Shown: positions 51,358 to 60,137, counted from the first letter of the stretch. The stretch is DNA of 64,000 bases from Mycolicibacterium sp. GF69 (GCF_003284965.1 NZ_QMEW01000001.1:496001-560000), one strand, 5' to 3'. Numbers and translations: made by a program. The notes: generated by a model not told the origin, from the letters alone.

Positions 51358-52022
51358 GCCCCGTGGTGCGGGTCGGGACGTACGGTCGCGCGGTGCCGGC
51401 AGCCGAGCGCGTCGGTATTGACGTCGAGGATCTCCTGAAGAAGCCCCTGCTGGATCCCGGAGACCACTTCGGGTGCCCGCGCGGCGATTTCGGCCAGCGG
51501 GCAGGCGCATACCTGGACTGTCACGGCGCCGAACGCGTTGACGATCGAGTGGATCTGGAATCCGAGTTCGCCGAGAGCGTGGGAGATGAGGTCGCCGACC
51601 GCTGTCCCGGCAGGCGGTGCCGGCAGGTTGACGCGGCGAGCCAGGTCGGCGCCGATGCGTAGCGCACGGGCTTCGCGTTCGGCGGCGTCGCCGCCGAGGT
51701 GGACGGCGAACAGCGCGACGATGTCTGCGTAGTCGAGGCGGGGGGCGATCTCGTAGGTCAGCCGCGGGCGACCCGCGCCGCGGTGACGCTGACCGGTCCC
51801 GCGGCGCACCACCCGCTGCCCCTCCAGAGTGCTCAGGTGGAAGCGGGCCGTGGTGATGTGGATGTCCAGCGCGTCCGCCACCTGGCGCGCGTCGACGGGG
51901 CCCGCGGCGTCACGCAGAACGCCGAGCACCCGTTGCCGCTGTTGACCGGCGCCGCGCTCCGCCCTGCTCGGGGCGAGGCCGTGGGTTTCGTGCGTGTGCT
52001 CGGCCGTCGCGGCCGTCGTCAT
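51321..52022 (-). CDS. HTH regulator with C-terminal Cys cluster, first regulator of the mce operon
   Basis: A 233-residue winged-helix regulator. The HTH (residues about 28-85: RQRVLGVLRDAAGPVDARQVADALDIHITTARFHLSTLEGQ) resembles ArsR/SufR-type proteins. The C-terminal region has four Cys (VQVCACPLAEIA, LGCRH, GACQVHL) and several His, a pattern seen in SufR-like iron-sulfur regulators, so a redox or metal switch is likely. Overlaps by 4 nt with the methyltransferase upstream and probably with yrbEA downstream, so it is part of the mce transcript. Confidence 0.85.
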   Translation of the reverse strand: MTTAATAEHTHETHGLAPSRAERGAGQQRQRVLGVLRDAAGPVDARQVADALDIHITTARFHLSTLEGQRVVRRGTGQRHRGAGRPRLTYEIAPRLDYADIVALFAVHLGGDAAEREARALRIGADLARRVNLPAPPAGTAVGDLISHALGELGFQIHSIVNAFGAVTVQVCACPLAEIAARAPEVVSGIQQGLLQEILDVNTDALGCRHRATVRPDPHHGACQVHLIVHPER

Positions 52023-52840
52023 GGCGCGGACGTCGGCTTTGCGCCGGGAACCTCGGCGACGATCGCCACCGCGGTCAACGCATCCCGATACCGGGTGAAC
52101 GTGCGCCGCATTCCGAGCACCCGCTTGCGAGCACCCGGGTGGGTGAGCACATTGGCCGCGATCCGCAACGCTCCGAACAGACCTTCGTCGGCGACCATCC
52201 GCTTGGGTTGCAGCAGTGCCATCGGCGCCTGCTCGACCGTCTTGACCACGAAGCCGGACTCCGAAAGCAGCGTGGTCCATTCCTGCACGGTCAGGGGGCG
52301 GGCGTTGACCTTGATCGCGCGGGCCATGTCGCGCCTGATGGTGTCCTTGATCTCCTGCTCGAGGGTGTCGGGCTTGAGACCGAGCTCATGGATGGCGTAG
52401 CGCCCGCCGGGGCGCAGCACCCGGAAGGCTTCGTCCACGATCGCCTTCTTGCCCCGCTCGCTCTGCATGGTGAGCATCGCCTCGCCGACCACGACGTCGG
52501 CGCTGTCGGGTTCGAGTCCGGTCGCGGCGGCGTCGGCGTTCACCGCGCGTCCACCTGTGGCGTCGATGACCTGCTGGACCATCGCGGAGGCCGCGCCGCT
52601 TTCGTCGACGCCGACGTAGGACGACGGCCGCAGCGCCTCGATGTCCTTGGCGGTGCGCCCCAGACCCGGCCCGAGTTCGACGACGTCCGAGCCGCCGATC
52701 CCGGCCGCCGTCAGCAGACGCGTCGTCAGCTCCAGGCCACCGGGCCGCAGCACGCGCTTGCCCAATCTGGCCAACAGCCAGTGCCCCGGCAGGTCGGCCC
52801 ACGAGCGCTCCGCGAGAGGAAGCTGGTCTTTCTGGGTCAT
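52019..52840 (-). CDS. class I SAM-dependent methyltransferase, head of the mce transcript
   Basis: A 273-residue methyltransferase. The SAM motif I is VVELGPGLGRTAKDI (residues about 52-66), followed by YVGVDES and ADVVVGEAMLTMQSERGKKAIVDEAFRVLRPGGRYAIHELG (motifs II-III with the post-I Asp). The C-terminal helical part (MRRTFTRYRDALTAVAIV) may bind the substrate. The ATG at 52840 has AAAGGAA upstream and is preferred to 52873. The gene is fused by overlaps to the HTH regulator and mce genes. Substrate unknown; a lipid is plausible from context. Confidence 0.85.
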   Translation of the reverse strand: MTQKDQLPLAERSWADLPGHWLLARLGKRVLRPGGLELTTRLLTAAGIGGSDVVELGPGLGRTAKDIEALRPSSYVGVDESGAASAMVQQVIDATGGRAVNADAAATGLEPDSADVVVGEAMLTMQSERGKKAIVDEAFRVLRPGGRYAIHELGLKPDTLEQEIKDTIRRDMARAIKVNARPLTVQEWTTLLSESGFVVKTVEQAPMALLQPKRMVADEGLFGALRIAANVLTHPGARKRVLGMRRTFTRYRDALTAVAIVAEVPGAKPTSAP

Positions 52841-52912
52841 CTCAACGATTCCTTTCGAGCGGGGCGTAGCCATCCGCCATTAAGCGGAATCTTTTCCGGC
52901 AAATAGTAGAAG

Positions 52913-52931
52913 TTTGGTTAGGCTAAGACAA
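52913..52931. promoter_or_regulatory. candidate IdeR (iron) box
   Basis: TTTGGTTAGGCTAAGACAA matches the 19-bp IdeR consensus TTAGGTTAGGCTAACCTAA at 15 positions, including the core GGTTAGGCTAA. It lies 26 nt upstream of the MFS start and about 72 nt upstream of the divergent methyltransferase-mce transcript, so iron could affect either side. A small inverted repeat (CGGAA, 4 nt, TTCCG at 52885-52898) lies next to it. Confidence 0.45.
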
Positions 52932-52956
52932 GTCATACGGCGGCCGGAGAGGTCTT

Positions 52957-54279
52957 GTGAGTACACACCTGCCGAATCCGGCCATCGCGGAGAGAACCTT
53001 GACGAAGGTCTCCCGGCGCCTGATCCCCTTTCTGATACTGCTCTACATCGTCAACTATCTCGATCGGGTGAACATCGCGTTCGCCGGTCCCAACGGCATG
53101 AACGCCGAGCTTGCGATGAGCGCCAAGATGTTCGGCTTCGCCTCGGGCATCTTCTTTCTGGGCTACCTGCTGCTCGAGGTACCGAGCAACATCGCCCTGC
53201 ACAGGTTCGGCGGTCGACGATGGCTCGCGCGGATCATGGTGAGTTGGGGAATCATCAGCGCTGCAATCGCTTTCGTACCCAACACCGAGATGCTGATCGC
53301 GCTGCGCTTCCTGCTCGGGGTCGCAGAAGCCGGTTTCTTCCCGGGCATCATCCTTTACCTCACGTACTGGTTCCCGGAGAAGCAGCGCTCACGGGCCGTC
53401 TCGCTGTTCATGATCGCAGTACCGGTGTCCACCGCGGTCGGATCCACGATCTCGTCGCTGATCATCGACTGGGGGCACGGCGTCTTCGGGCTTGCCGGCT
53501 GGCGCTTCATGTTCCTCGTCGAAGGTCTGCCCGCAGTCGCGCTGGGCATCATCTGCTGGTTCTATCTCACCGATCGTCCCGATGCCGCGCGTTGGTTGGC
53601 CGCTGACGAAAGGCGCTGGCTGGAAAGCACATTGGCCGAGGAGCGCGCCGTTGTGGACAGTGCCGGCCACTGGCCGCTGAAGAAGGCCCTCACCCATCCG
53701 CGGATACTGGCCTTGGCGTTCATCTACTTCGGCATCACCTACGGCCTCTACGCCGTCGGATTCTTCCTGCCCACCATCGTCGCGGGCTTCCAGGAGGAGT
53801 ACGGGGTCCATCTCAGCGTCATCGAACGCGGACTGGTCACCGCGGTTCCCTATGTCGTGGCCGCGGTCGTCATGGTGCCCTGGGCCCGGCATTCGGATCG
53901 AACCGGCGAACGTGTCTGGCACGTCGCGATCCCCGCGATCGTGGGAGGTATCGCGATTCCCGGGGCGCTCTACATGACCGACGTCTACCTGGCGATGCTG
54001 GCAGTCACGTTGTGCACCTGCGCGGTGATGTGCGCGTTGCCCGTATTCTGGTCGCTGCCACCGGCTTTCCTCACCCGCGCGGCCGCCGCGGGTGGGATCG
54101 CGCTGATCAACTCGCTGGGAAACCTCAGCGGGTTCGGCGGGCCGTACATCACCGGTTGGCTCACCGATCTGACCGGCAACAGCAAGGTCGCGCTGTGGGT
54201 CGTGGGCTCGTTGTCGCTGGCGGCCGCCGCTCTGGTCGTCGCCTTGGGCGGCGGGCCGCGCCCCACGGTCGAGAGATAG
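52957..54279 (+). CDS. MFS transporter, anion:cation symporter (ACS) type
   Basis: A 440-residue major facilitator with twelve helices. The first helix starts LIPFLILLYIVNYLDRVNIAFAG, the usual ACS/phthalate-galactonate signature, and the loop 2-3 is VPSNIALHRFGGRRWLARIM. Such porters take up organic anions such as phthalate, galactonate or tartrate, with protons. The GTG at 52957 has GGAGAGG 4 nt upstream. The IdeR-like box suggests iron control, and an iron-citrate or siderophore role would be a guess. Confidence 0.88.
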   Translation: MSTHLPNPAIAERTLTKVSRRLIPFLILLYIVNYLDRVNIAFAGPNGMNAELAMSAKMFGFASGIFFLGYLLLEVPSNIALHRFGGRRWLARIMVSWGIISAAIAFVPNTEMLIALRFLLGVAEAGFFPGIILYLTYWFPEKQRSRAVSLFMIAVPVSTAVGSTISSLIIDWGHGVFGLAGWRFMFLVEGLPAVALGIICWFYLTDRPDAARWLAADERRWLESTLAEERAVVDSAGHWPLKKALTHPRILALAFIYFGITYGLYAVGFFLPTIVAGFQEEYGVHLSVIERGLVTAVPYVVAAVVMVPWARHSDRTGERVWHVAIPAIVGGIAIPGALYMTDVYLAMLAVTLCTCAVMCALPVFWSLPPAFLTRAAAAGGIALINSLGNLSGFGGPYITGWLTDLTGNSKVALWVVGSLSLAAAALVVALGGGPRPTVER

Positions 54280-54320
54280 ACCCGGGGTGGAACCCGGGCG
54301 CGCTGGGTACTCCGTCAGCC

Positions 54321-55385
54321 ATGACCGAGACGCGACCCCAGGCGGACGAACCCGATGAGTCGTTCGACGATGCCGACGACGAGCGCGACCCGGAGTCTGT
54401 GACGTCGGACGGCCGTTCCGCCGTCGTCATCTTCGCTCCGCTGCCGGTGCTCACCGTGACGGTCGAGGACCGCTCGGGAGAACCCGACATCCACGTCCAC
54501 GCCGGGGGTCAGGGCGTCTGGCAATCGCGAATGATGTCCTCGCTGGGCGTACCGGTCGTGCTGTGCGCCGCCCTCGGCGGCGAGACCGGAGACGTCCTGC
54601 GCCACCTGCTGCCCGCGGCCGATATCACCGTGCGGACCGTGCCGGTCAGCGCGCGCAACGGCGCCTACGTGCACGACCGCCGCACGGGCAGTCGTGAGAT
54701 CGTGGCCGAGTCTGCCGGCAGCGCACTCGACCGCCACGAACTCGACTCACTCTACGAACTGACGCTGACCGAGGGACTGACCCACGGCCGGGTACTGCTG
54801 TCGGGCCCGCAGGAGGACGACGTGGTGCCCGCCGACCTGTACCGGCGGCTGACGAGCGACCTCGTCGCCAATGGCTGCAAGGTGGCCGCTGATCTCGCGG
54901 GCGAACGGCTCGAGGCGGTGCTCGCCGGCGAACCGGACCTGATCAAGGTCAGCCACGAAGAGCTCCTCGCCGACCGCCGGGCGAAATCCGAGGACGCGGA
55001 GGATCTGGTGGCGGCCATGCGCACCATGCGCGACGAGGGCGCGTGCACGATCGTCGTGTCGCGAGCGGGTTCGGCGCCGGCGCTGGCGCTGCTCGACGAG
55101 GCCGAGTCCGGCGGCGGGACACGGGGCGGTGACGTCGTCGAGGTCCAGATGCCGACGTTGGAGCCGGCCGATTCCGCCGGCGCCGGGGACTCCATGACCG
55201 CGGGTATCGTCGCCGCGCTGGCGAGCGGTCGCCCGCTGCGCCGGGCGTTGCAGATCGGGGCGGCGTGCGGGGCACTCAACGTTGTGCGTCACGGGTTGGG
55301 CACCGGCGGCGCGCGGGCCGTGGAGACGCTCGCCGAACGGGTCGAGCTGCGGCCGTGGGAGCCGACCCGAAAACCACGGAAATAG
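54321..55385 (+). CDS. PfkB family sugar/nucleoside kinase
   Basis: A 354-residue PfkB family kinase. An acidic N-terminal extension (EPDESFDDADDERDPESVTSD) precedes the ribokinase fold; motif 1 is the VHAGGQGVWQSRMMSSLG region and the C-terminal signature is DSAGAGDSMTAGIVAALASG with the catalytic Asp. Phosphorylates a sugar or nucleoside with ATP; the substrate is not clear. The ATG at 54321 is preferred. It is 14 nt upstream of surE on the same strand, so they are probably one operon. Confidence 0.88.
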   Translation: MTETRPQADEPDESFDDADDERDPESVTSDGRSAVVIFAPLPVLTVTVEDRSGEPDIHVHAGGQGVWQSRMMSSLGVPVVLCAALGGETGDVLRHLLPAADITVRTVPVSARNGAYVHDRRTGSREIVAESAGSALDRHELDSLYELTLTEGLTHGRVLLSGPQEDDVVPADLYRRLTSDLVANGCKVAADLAGERLEAVLAGEPDLIKVSHEELLADRRAKSEDAEDLVAAMRTMRDEGACTIVVSRAGSAPALALLDEAESGGGTRGGDVVEVQMPTLEPADSAGAGDSMTAGIVAALASGRPLRRALQIGAACGALNVVRHGLGTGGARAVETLAERVELRPWEPTRKPRK

Positions 55386-55399
55386 AAGGGGACCGACGG

Positions 55400-56185
55400 G
55401 TGCCGCGAGCATTGGTGACGAATGACGACGGGATCGACTCGCCCGGCTTGCACGCGCTCGCGACGGCTGCGCTGAAGGCCGGACTCGAGGTCATCGTGGC
55501 TGCCCCGGCCGAGCAGGCCAGCGGTGCGAGCGCGGCACTGAGCGCGGTGCGGCGGGACGGCCAGACGATCGTCGAGCGCCGAGAGCTACCCGACCTCGAC
55601 GGTGTCGAGGCGTGGGCGGTCCAGGCCCAGCCCGGTCACATCGTCGCCGCCGGCCTCAACGGTTGGTTCGATCCGCGACCGGACCTGGTGCTGTCCGGAA
55701 TCAACCACGGCGCCAACGTCGGCCGGGCCATCCTGCACTCCGGCACGGTCGGCGCGGCGCTCACCGCGAAGATCAGCGGCACCCGCGCCCTGGCGGTGTC
55801 GCTCGACGTCGCGCTGTACCCCACCGGCGAGCGGCACTGGTACAGCGCCGCCGATCTGCTGCCGTCGGTGCTGGAACTGCTGCTCGACACACCCGAGGGC
55901 ACCGTCCTCTCACTGAACGTCCCGGACCGCCCTGCGGCGCAGTTGGGCCCGATCCGCCATGCGCGGCTGGCCCGCGGCGGAGCGGTGCAGACCCGGGTCG
56001 AGGAGGTCCGCGACGGTGGCGTCCGCCTGAGCGAGGTCGAGGTGTCCGACGAGCCGGAGGACGACACCGACAGTGCGCTCCTCGATGCGGGGCATCCCAC
56101 GCTGACGGAGCTGCGGTCGGTCGAGGCGGCCGACGGCGATCTCGTCCGGAGGTGGCTGGAGAAGCGCGCGTCGATCGTCAGTTAG
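55400..56185 (+). CDS. surE: 5'/3'-nucleotidase SurE
   Basis: A 261-residue SurE enzyme that removes phosphate from nucleoside monophosphates. The metal-binding motif NDDGIDSPG opens the protein (residues 8-16), and SGINHGANVGRAILHSGTVGAA is the second conserved block. The GTG at 55400 gives the family N-terminus (VPRALVTNDDGID) and has GGGG about 8 nt upstream. The gene shares its stop with that of the convergent hydrolase by a 3-nt overlap. Confidence 0.93.
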   Translation: MPRALVTNDDGIDSPGLHALATAALKAGLEVIVAAPAEQASGASAALSAVRRDGQTIVERRELPDLDGVEAWAVQAQPGHIVAAGLNGWFDPRPDLVLSGINHGANVGRAILHSGTVGAALTAKISGTRALAVSLDVALYPTGERHWYSAADLLPSVLELLLDTPEGTVLSLNVPDRPAAQLGPIRHARLARGGAVQTRVEEVRDGGVRLSEVEVSDEPEDDTDSALLDAGHPTLTELRSVEAADGDLVRRWLEKRASIVS

Positions 56186-57116
56186 CTGGGTGCCAGGATG
56201 CGCTTCAGGAAAGCGATCTGGTCGCTGACGACCCGCTCATGCCAACCGGCCCCGGGGTACACGTCGAAGTGGTCGCAGGGATAGTGATGGACCGTCGCCC
56301 GCATCCGCGTCGCAGCCGTGGCCGCCGGTCCCGGCGGGGCGGTGCGGTCCTGATCACCGATCTGCACGAGCGCAGGGCAGGTGACTCGTCCGGCCCGCGC
56401 AATCGGTCGGTAGCCACCCATCACCAGCACAAGCCGAGCGGCGAACTCGTTGCGCCAGGTGGGACCGGCGATGGCGGCCATCCCCTCGACGGCCCCCTCG
56501 GCGCTCAAGCCGGCCACTGCACCGGGTGCGGCCACCACCGGGATGAGCACGGGCGGACGGCGGCGCAACTGCGCGGCCACATCACGCACACCGTGCGCCA
56601 TCACTCGCCCGATGTATCGAAGCCCGACCGTTCGCAGCATGTGGCCCACCACGGGCAGACCGTCCGTCGCGGGCGTCAGCGCAATGATTCCTGCCAGGTG
56701 CGGGTCGTCGGCCGCGACCCGGATGACGTGTCCGCCCGACAACGAGACGCCCCACGCCACGATCCGCGCCGGATCCACATTCTCGAGTCGCCGGACGTGG
56801 TCGATCACCGCGCGGTAGTCGGCGACCTGCCCCGGTAGTGAGATCAATTGCCTTGGCTGCCCTGAGGATTCGGCGAAGTGCCGGTAATCGAACGTCACGA
56901 CGTCGGTGCCCGCGCCGGCCAGCGCCTCGGCGAACTCGAACAGGCCACAATCCTGGGTCGGAGGCCGTGGGCCATGACGACGCAGGGGCGGCCCGCCGAA
57001 CCGGTCAACGCGTCAGTCGTCGCTGTGAAGCGCCGCGCCGCGATGGTCTCGCCGGCAACGGGGATTTCCATTCGGGTGGCTGTCATTCGAGAAGACGTCA
57101 TTCGAGACGATGTCAT
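56182..57116 (-). pseudogene. alpha/beta hydrolase, one-nucleotide frameshift
   Basis: The N-terminal part (from ATG at 57116, MTSSRMTSSRMTATRMEIPV...) carries CVVMAHGL in one frame; the rest (GLFEFAEALAGAGTDVVTFDYR, nucleophile motif WGVSLSGG, catalytic His near HHYPCDHFDVYPG) is in another, ending at 56182. The total is 935 nt, one short of 312 codons. A missing base at about 56955-56965 (CTCCGACCCAGG on the coding strand) explains the shift, giving GL-T-Q-D-C-G-L-F. The gene overlaps the stop of tetR (TAATG). It begins with a 5-residue repeat MTSSR. Substrate unknown; lipR-like partner of the FMO is possible. Real frameshift or assembly error. Confidence 0.82.
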
Positions 57117-57754
57117 TAGCCGGCCTCCCCGAAAAGCGCTGTGTGCCAGACGTGTATCACCGCCGCGCGCAACGCACCGGCAGCCTCCGGGGCGTCGCCG
57201 GAACGGACATGGCGGTCGAGGACGCGTTCGTTCATCGAGATCAGCGTGTGCGCGAGTGCCGCCGGGTCGGGGACATCGACGGTGGGCTGGGTGGTGATGA
57301 AGTCACAGACGAACTCCTCGTAGCGCTGCAGCCACTGGTCCCAGATCGCGCGTGCCTCCGGGTCAGTGTCGCGGGCGTCGAGCATCGCCCGGAACAGTGT
57401 CCGGTGGGTGTGCCACGACTCGAAGGTCCGCGTCATCGCGTCGGCGACGCTGGCGCGCGGATCTCCGCCGCCGGCCAGGAAACCGCCGATGGTGAAGACG
57501 TCGTCCTGGAAGATCCCGGTCAGCAGTTCGGTCACGACTTCGTGCTTGCCGGCGAAGTAGAAGTAGAACGCCGGCCGCTTCAACCCCGCCGCCCGGGCCA
57601 CCTCCGCGACGCTGATCTCGGCAAGCGACTGCGTCTGCAGCTGCTCCTCGAAGGCCTCGAGAAGCCGCTGCCTGCTCTGGTCACCGCGGGGTTGGGGCCG
57701 GCGTGCGTTGCGTCGCGAGGTCTGTGTCGTCTCAGGCGGCACCGGCGGCCTCAC
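57116..57754 (-). CDS. TetR family regulator (EthR-like)
   Basis: A 212-residue TetR protein resembling EthR in the recognition part (LAEISVAEVARAAGLKRPAFYFYFAGKHEVVTELL) and in the late segment ALAHTLISMNERVLDRHV, which in EthR lines the ligand pocket. It overlaps the FMO gene by 23 nt and ends at the hydrolase start, so all three are one operon. It may bind the TGACA-GG-TGTCA palindrome before the FMO gene. The ethA-like neighbour fits, though EthR in M. tuberculosis is divergent from ethA. Confidence 0.87.
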   Translation of the reverse strand: MRPPVPPETTQTSRRNARRPQPRGDQSRQRLLEAFEEQLQTQSLAEISVAEVARAAGLKRPAFYFYFAGKHEVVTELLTGIFQDDVFTIGGFLAGGGDPRASVADAMTRTFESWHTHRTLFRAMLDARDTDPEARAIWDQWLQRYEEFVCDFITTQPTVDVPDPAALAHTLISMNERVLDRHVRSGDAPEAAGALRAAVIHVWHTALFGEAG

Positions 57755-59126
57755 GGGCCCGACCCGCCAGTGCTACCGGTCCGAGCTTCTCGACGCGGCG
57801 CCGTCCGGCGGGCAGCTCACGCTTGCGCATGTTGCGTTCGTAATCCCAGTAGTCCACCTGTTGGGTGTGTCGCGGTTTGTCGGCGAAGTGCCCGACGTAC
57901 TTGCGTTCGTCGGCGGCGATGACGCGCCACATCTCGGCCTCGGACGGGGGCCGGTAGGTACCGGCGAGGTAGGCGGCGGCCAGCCGGGCCTGGCACTCCA
58001 CGAACGGGAACAGCGTGGGTACCGCCTGCGCGAACCCGACGAACAGCAGGTCGTCGATACCGGGTTTGAGGATCCGCTTGTAGAGCGGCAACCGGTTGTC
58101 CGGCGCCTCGATGAAGCTCCGGTCGAAGAACGGGAACGTGATGTTGTATCCCGTCGCGTAGATGATCACGTCGGCTTCCACGGTGGAGCCGTCGACGAAC
58201 ACCACCGAACGGCCGTCCAGCCGTTCGATATTCGGCTTCGCGGTCGCGTCACCCGACCCCAACCGCATGAGGAGCTCGGCGGATTGGGTGGGGTGCGCCT
58301 CGAGGAAGCGGTGGTTGGGTTTGGGCAGGCCGTAGCTCTGCGGATCACCGAACATCAACCGCGCGAAGGGCTGCATCGCACGCCGCTGCCACGACAGCGG
58401 GACCACGGGCAGCGAGCGTGCCACCTTGTCGGCGGTCTTACCGAAGATGTACTTGGGTACGACCCATGCGCCCGAGCGCGTCGACAGATAAACCGTGTTG
58501 CGCCAGGACTTTTGGGAGAGTTCGGAAACGAGGTCGGCCGCCGAGTTCCCGATGCCGACGACGACGATGCGTTTGCCCCGCAGGTCGAGCGGTTCGGTGG
58601 GGTCGATGTAGGAGTGGGCGTGGATGCTCTCGCCGGTGAACTCGCCGGGGAAGTCGGGTGTACGCGGATCCCAGTGGTGGCCGTTCGCGACGACCAGAAC
58701 GTCGTAGCGCCGGGTCTGTCCGTCCGCGGTGTCGAGCTCCCAACCCCCTTGGGGTTGACGCCGCGCGTGCTTGACCTCGTTTCGGAACTGGATGCGCTTC
58801 AACAGGCCGAATGCCTCGGCGTAGTCGTCCAGGTACTCCTTGATCTGGGAGTGATGCGGGAAGTCGGGAAGGTCGTCGCGCATCGGGAAGTCGCGAAACG
58901 AAAGACACTCGCGCGAAGTGTCGATGTGCAGCGACCGGTAGGCGCTGGAGTGGCCGTTCGGGTTGCGGAAGGCCCAGTTGCCCCCGATCCGGTCGGACGA
59001 TTCGAAGCAGTCGTACTCGATGCCTGCGTCAGCGAGGTTCTTGCCCGCGGTCAAGCCGCTGATGCCCGCACCGATGATCGCCGCCGTGGGTGCTGTCCTG
59101 GGTGATGCCGTGGGTGATGTAGCCAT
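57732..59126 (-). CDS. flavin-containing monooxygenase (FMO)
   Basis: A 464-residue class B monooxygenase. GAGISG at residues 19-24 binds FAD, the motif FTGESIHAHSY (163-173) is the FMO-identifying FxGxxxHxxxY form (a Trp/Pro would mark Baeyer-Villiger enzymes), VGIGNSAAD (190-198) binds NADPH and IIYATGYNITFPFF is the ATG linker. It oxygenates N, S or ketone substrates. It heads the operon FMO-tetR-hydrolase, which resembles the mymA region in idea only. The ATG at 59126 follows a promoter with an overlapping operator. Confidence 0.92.
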   Translation of the reverse strand: MATSPTASPRTAPTAAIIGAGISGLTAGKNLADAGIEYDCFESSDRIGGNWAFRNPNGHSSAYRSLHIDTSRECLSFRDFPMRDDLPDFPHHSQIKEYLDDYAEAFGLLKRIQFRNEVKHARRQPQGGWELDTADGQTRRYDVLVVANGHHWDPRTPDFPGEFTGESIHAHSYIDPTEPLDLRGKRIVVVGIGNSAADLVSELSQKSWRNTVYLSTRSGAWVVPKYIFGKTADKVARSLPVVPLSWQRRAMQPFARLMFGDPQSYGLPKPNHRFLEAHPTQSAELLMRLGSGDATAKPNIERLDGRSVVFVDGSTVEADVIIYATGYNITFPFFDRSFIEAPDNRLPLYKRILKPGIDDLLFVGFAQAVPTLFPFVECQARLAAAYLAGTYRPPSEAEMWRVIAADERKYVGHFADKPRHTQQVDYWDYERNMRKRELPAGRRRVEKLGPVALAGRAREAAGAA

Positions 59127-59160
59127 GTCGCCTACCGTTCTGTGAACTCCGTCACCCGAG

Positions 59161-59193
59161 ACGGTACCAAGTTTCTGACAGGTGTCAAAGAAT
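59161..59193 (-). promoter_or_regulatory. promoter and TetR-like operator of the FMO operon
   Basis: On the minus strand TTGACA (59188-59183) and TACCGT (59166-59161) are 16 nt apart. The palindrome TGACAGGTGTCA (59176-59187), extended by TTTC and AAAG to about 59172-59193, overlaps the -35 box. Repression by the operon TetR is inferred. Confidence 0.55.
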
Positions 59194-59240
59194 TGGGTCG
59201 GGGCGAGGCGCAGCGGTCGACGTCCAGATAGTTCGGTTGG

Positions 59241-59594
59241 TCACCGGTTCAACGGTCGGTAGAAGACCAAGCCGTTGCCTTTGTTGTCGTAGACCACCGC
59301 TCGGCGCTCATGCGCGTCGTCGTAGGGGCCCGTCACGATGCCGCCGCCGCTGGCCTCGACGGCCTTCGCCGCGGCGTCGACGTCATCGGTCTTGATACCG
59401 ACGACGACCTGCCCGGGTATCGGATGGTCCACGGCAGTCGCCAGGGCGACGGTCACCGGGCCACCGTCGAGAGCCGCGAAATGTGCTCCGTCACGGAACT
59501 TCAGCGACATACCCAAGGTTTCGCTGTAGAACCGGATCGATTCATCGAGATCATCGGTCGACAAGATGATCATCTTCACTTCATGCCCGCTCAA
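59241..59594 (-). CDS. VOC family (glyoxalase-like) protein
   Basis: A 117-residue vicinal oxygen chelate domain protein: EVKMIILSTDDLDESIRFYSETLGM opens the domain, and GPYDDAHERRAVVYDNKGNGLVFYRPL closes it, with the usual beta-alpha-beta-beta-beta repeat. A single domain of this length works as a dimer. The metal ligands are not all evident, so it could be an antibiotic-resistance or glyoxalase relative. Substrate unknown. Confidence 0.85.
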   Translation of the reverse strand: MSGHEVKMIILSTDDLDESIRFYSETLGMSLKFRDGAHFAALDGGPVTVALATAVDHPIPGQVVVGIKTDDVDAAAKAVEASGGGIVTGPYDDAHERRAVVYDNKGNGLVFYRPLNR

Positions 59595-59699
59595 CGGTTC
59601 CTCCTGTGTGTATGCCAGGGCCTTCGCAGGTCGAGACTATGTCGCGGAAGCGTTGCCCCTCAGGGATTCAGCGGTGTGCCAGGCGTGAGGTTGGCCTAC

Positions 59700-60137
59700 T
59701 CAGGTGGTGATCCGCATTTCGGCGCCCGGGTGCGAGCTGAGCGTGACGACGATCGTCCCGCTGCCGGTCGCGAATGTGGTGTTGGCGTACCCGATGAAGC
59801 CGTAGTGCCCGTCGATGGTCGACACCGCGGTGATGTCGTCGCTGCCCGATGCGCCGGTGTCGAGGTTCGTCCAGTCGGCCGTCACCGTGAGCGCACACGA
59901 GCCGTCGTAGCGGCCGGCGTCGTAGTGAATCGCCACGCGGACACCGTTGTCGGCACGACCGTCGATCTGTACCGGCGTCACCTGGGCCTCGGCGCTGACG
60001 CTGCCGCCACACGTCGGTGATGCCGTCACGGGGACCCGCTCGAGTTGCGCGAACGCGTCGGCGTGGGCGGTTGCCGACCACAGCAAGGGTGCGGTGAGCG
60101 CACCGGCGAGCGCGCCGCAAGCGCGAACCGAAGTCAT
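59700..60137 (-). CDS. secreted hypothetical protein
   Basis: A 145-residue exported protein with signal peptide (ALAGALTAPLLWSATAHA). The mature part is beta-rich, with two Cys (SPTCGGS and DGSCALTV) likely bonded, and no known motif. The segment SGSDDITAVSTIDGHYGFIGYANTTFATGSGTIVV suggests an Ig-like or beta-sandwich domain. No clear relatives are known to me; mycobacterial exported proteins of this sort are common. Confidence 0.72.
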   Translation of the reverse strand: MTSVRACGALAGALTAPLLWSATAHADAFAQLERVPVTASPTCGGSVSAEAQVTPVQIDGRADNGVRVAIHYDAGRYDGSCALTVTADWTNLDTGASGSDDITAVSTIDGHYGFIGYANTTFATGSGTIVVTLSSHPGAEMRITT

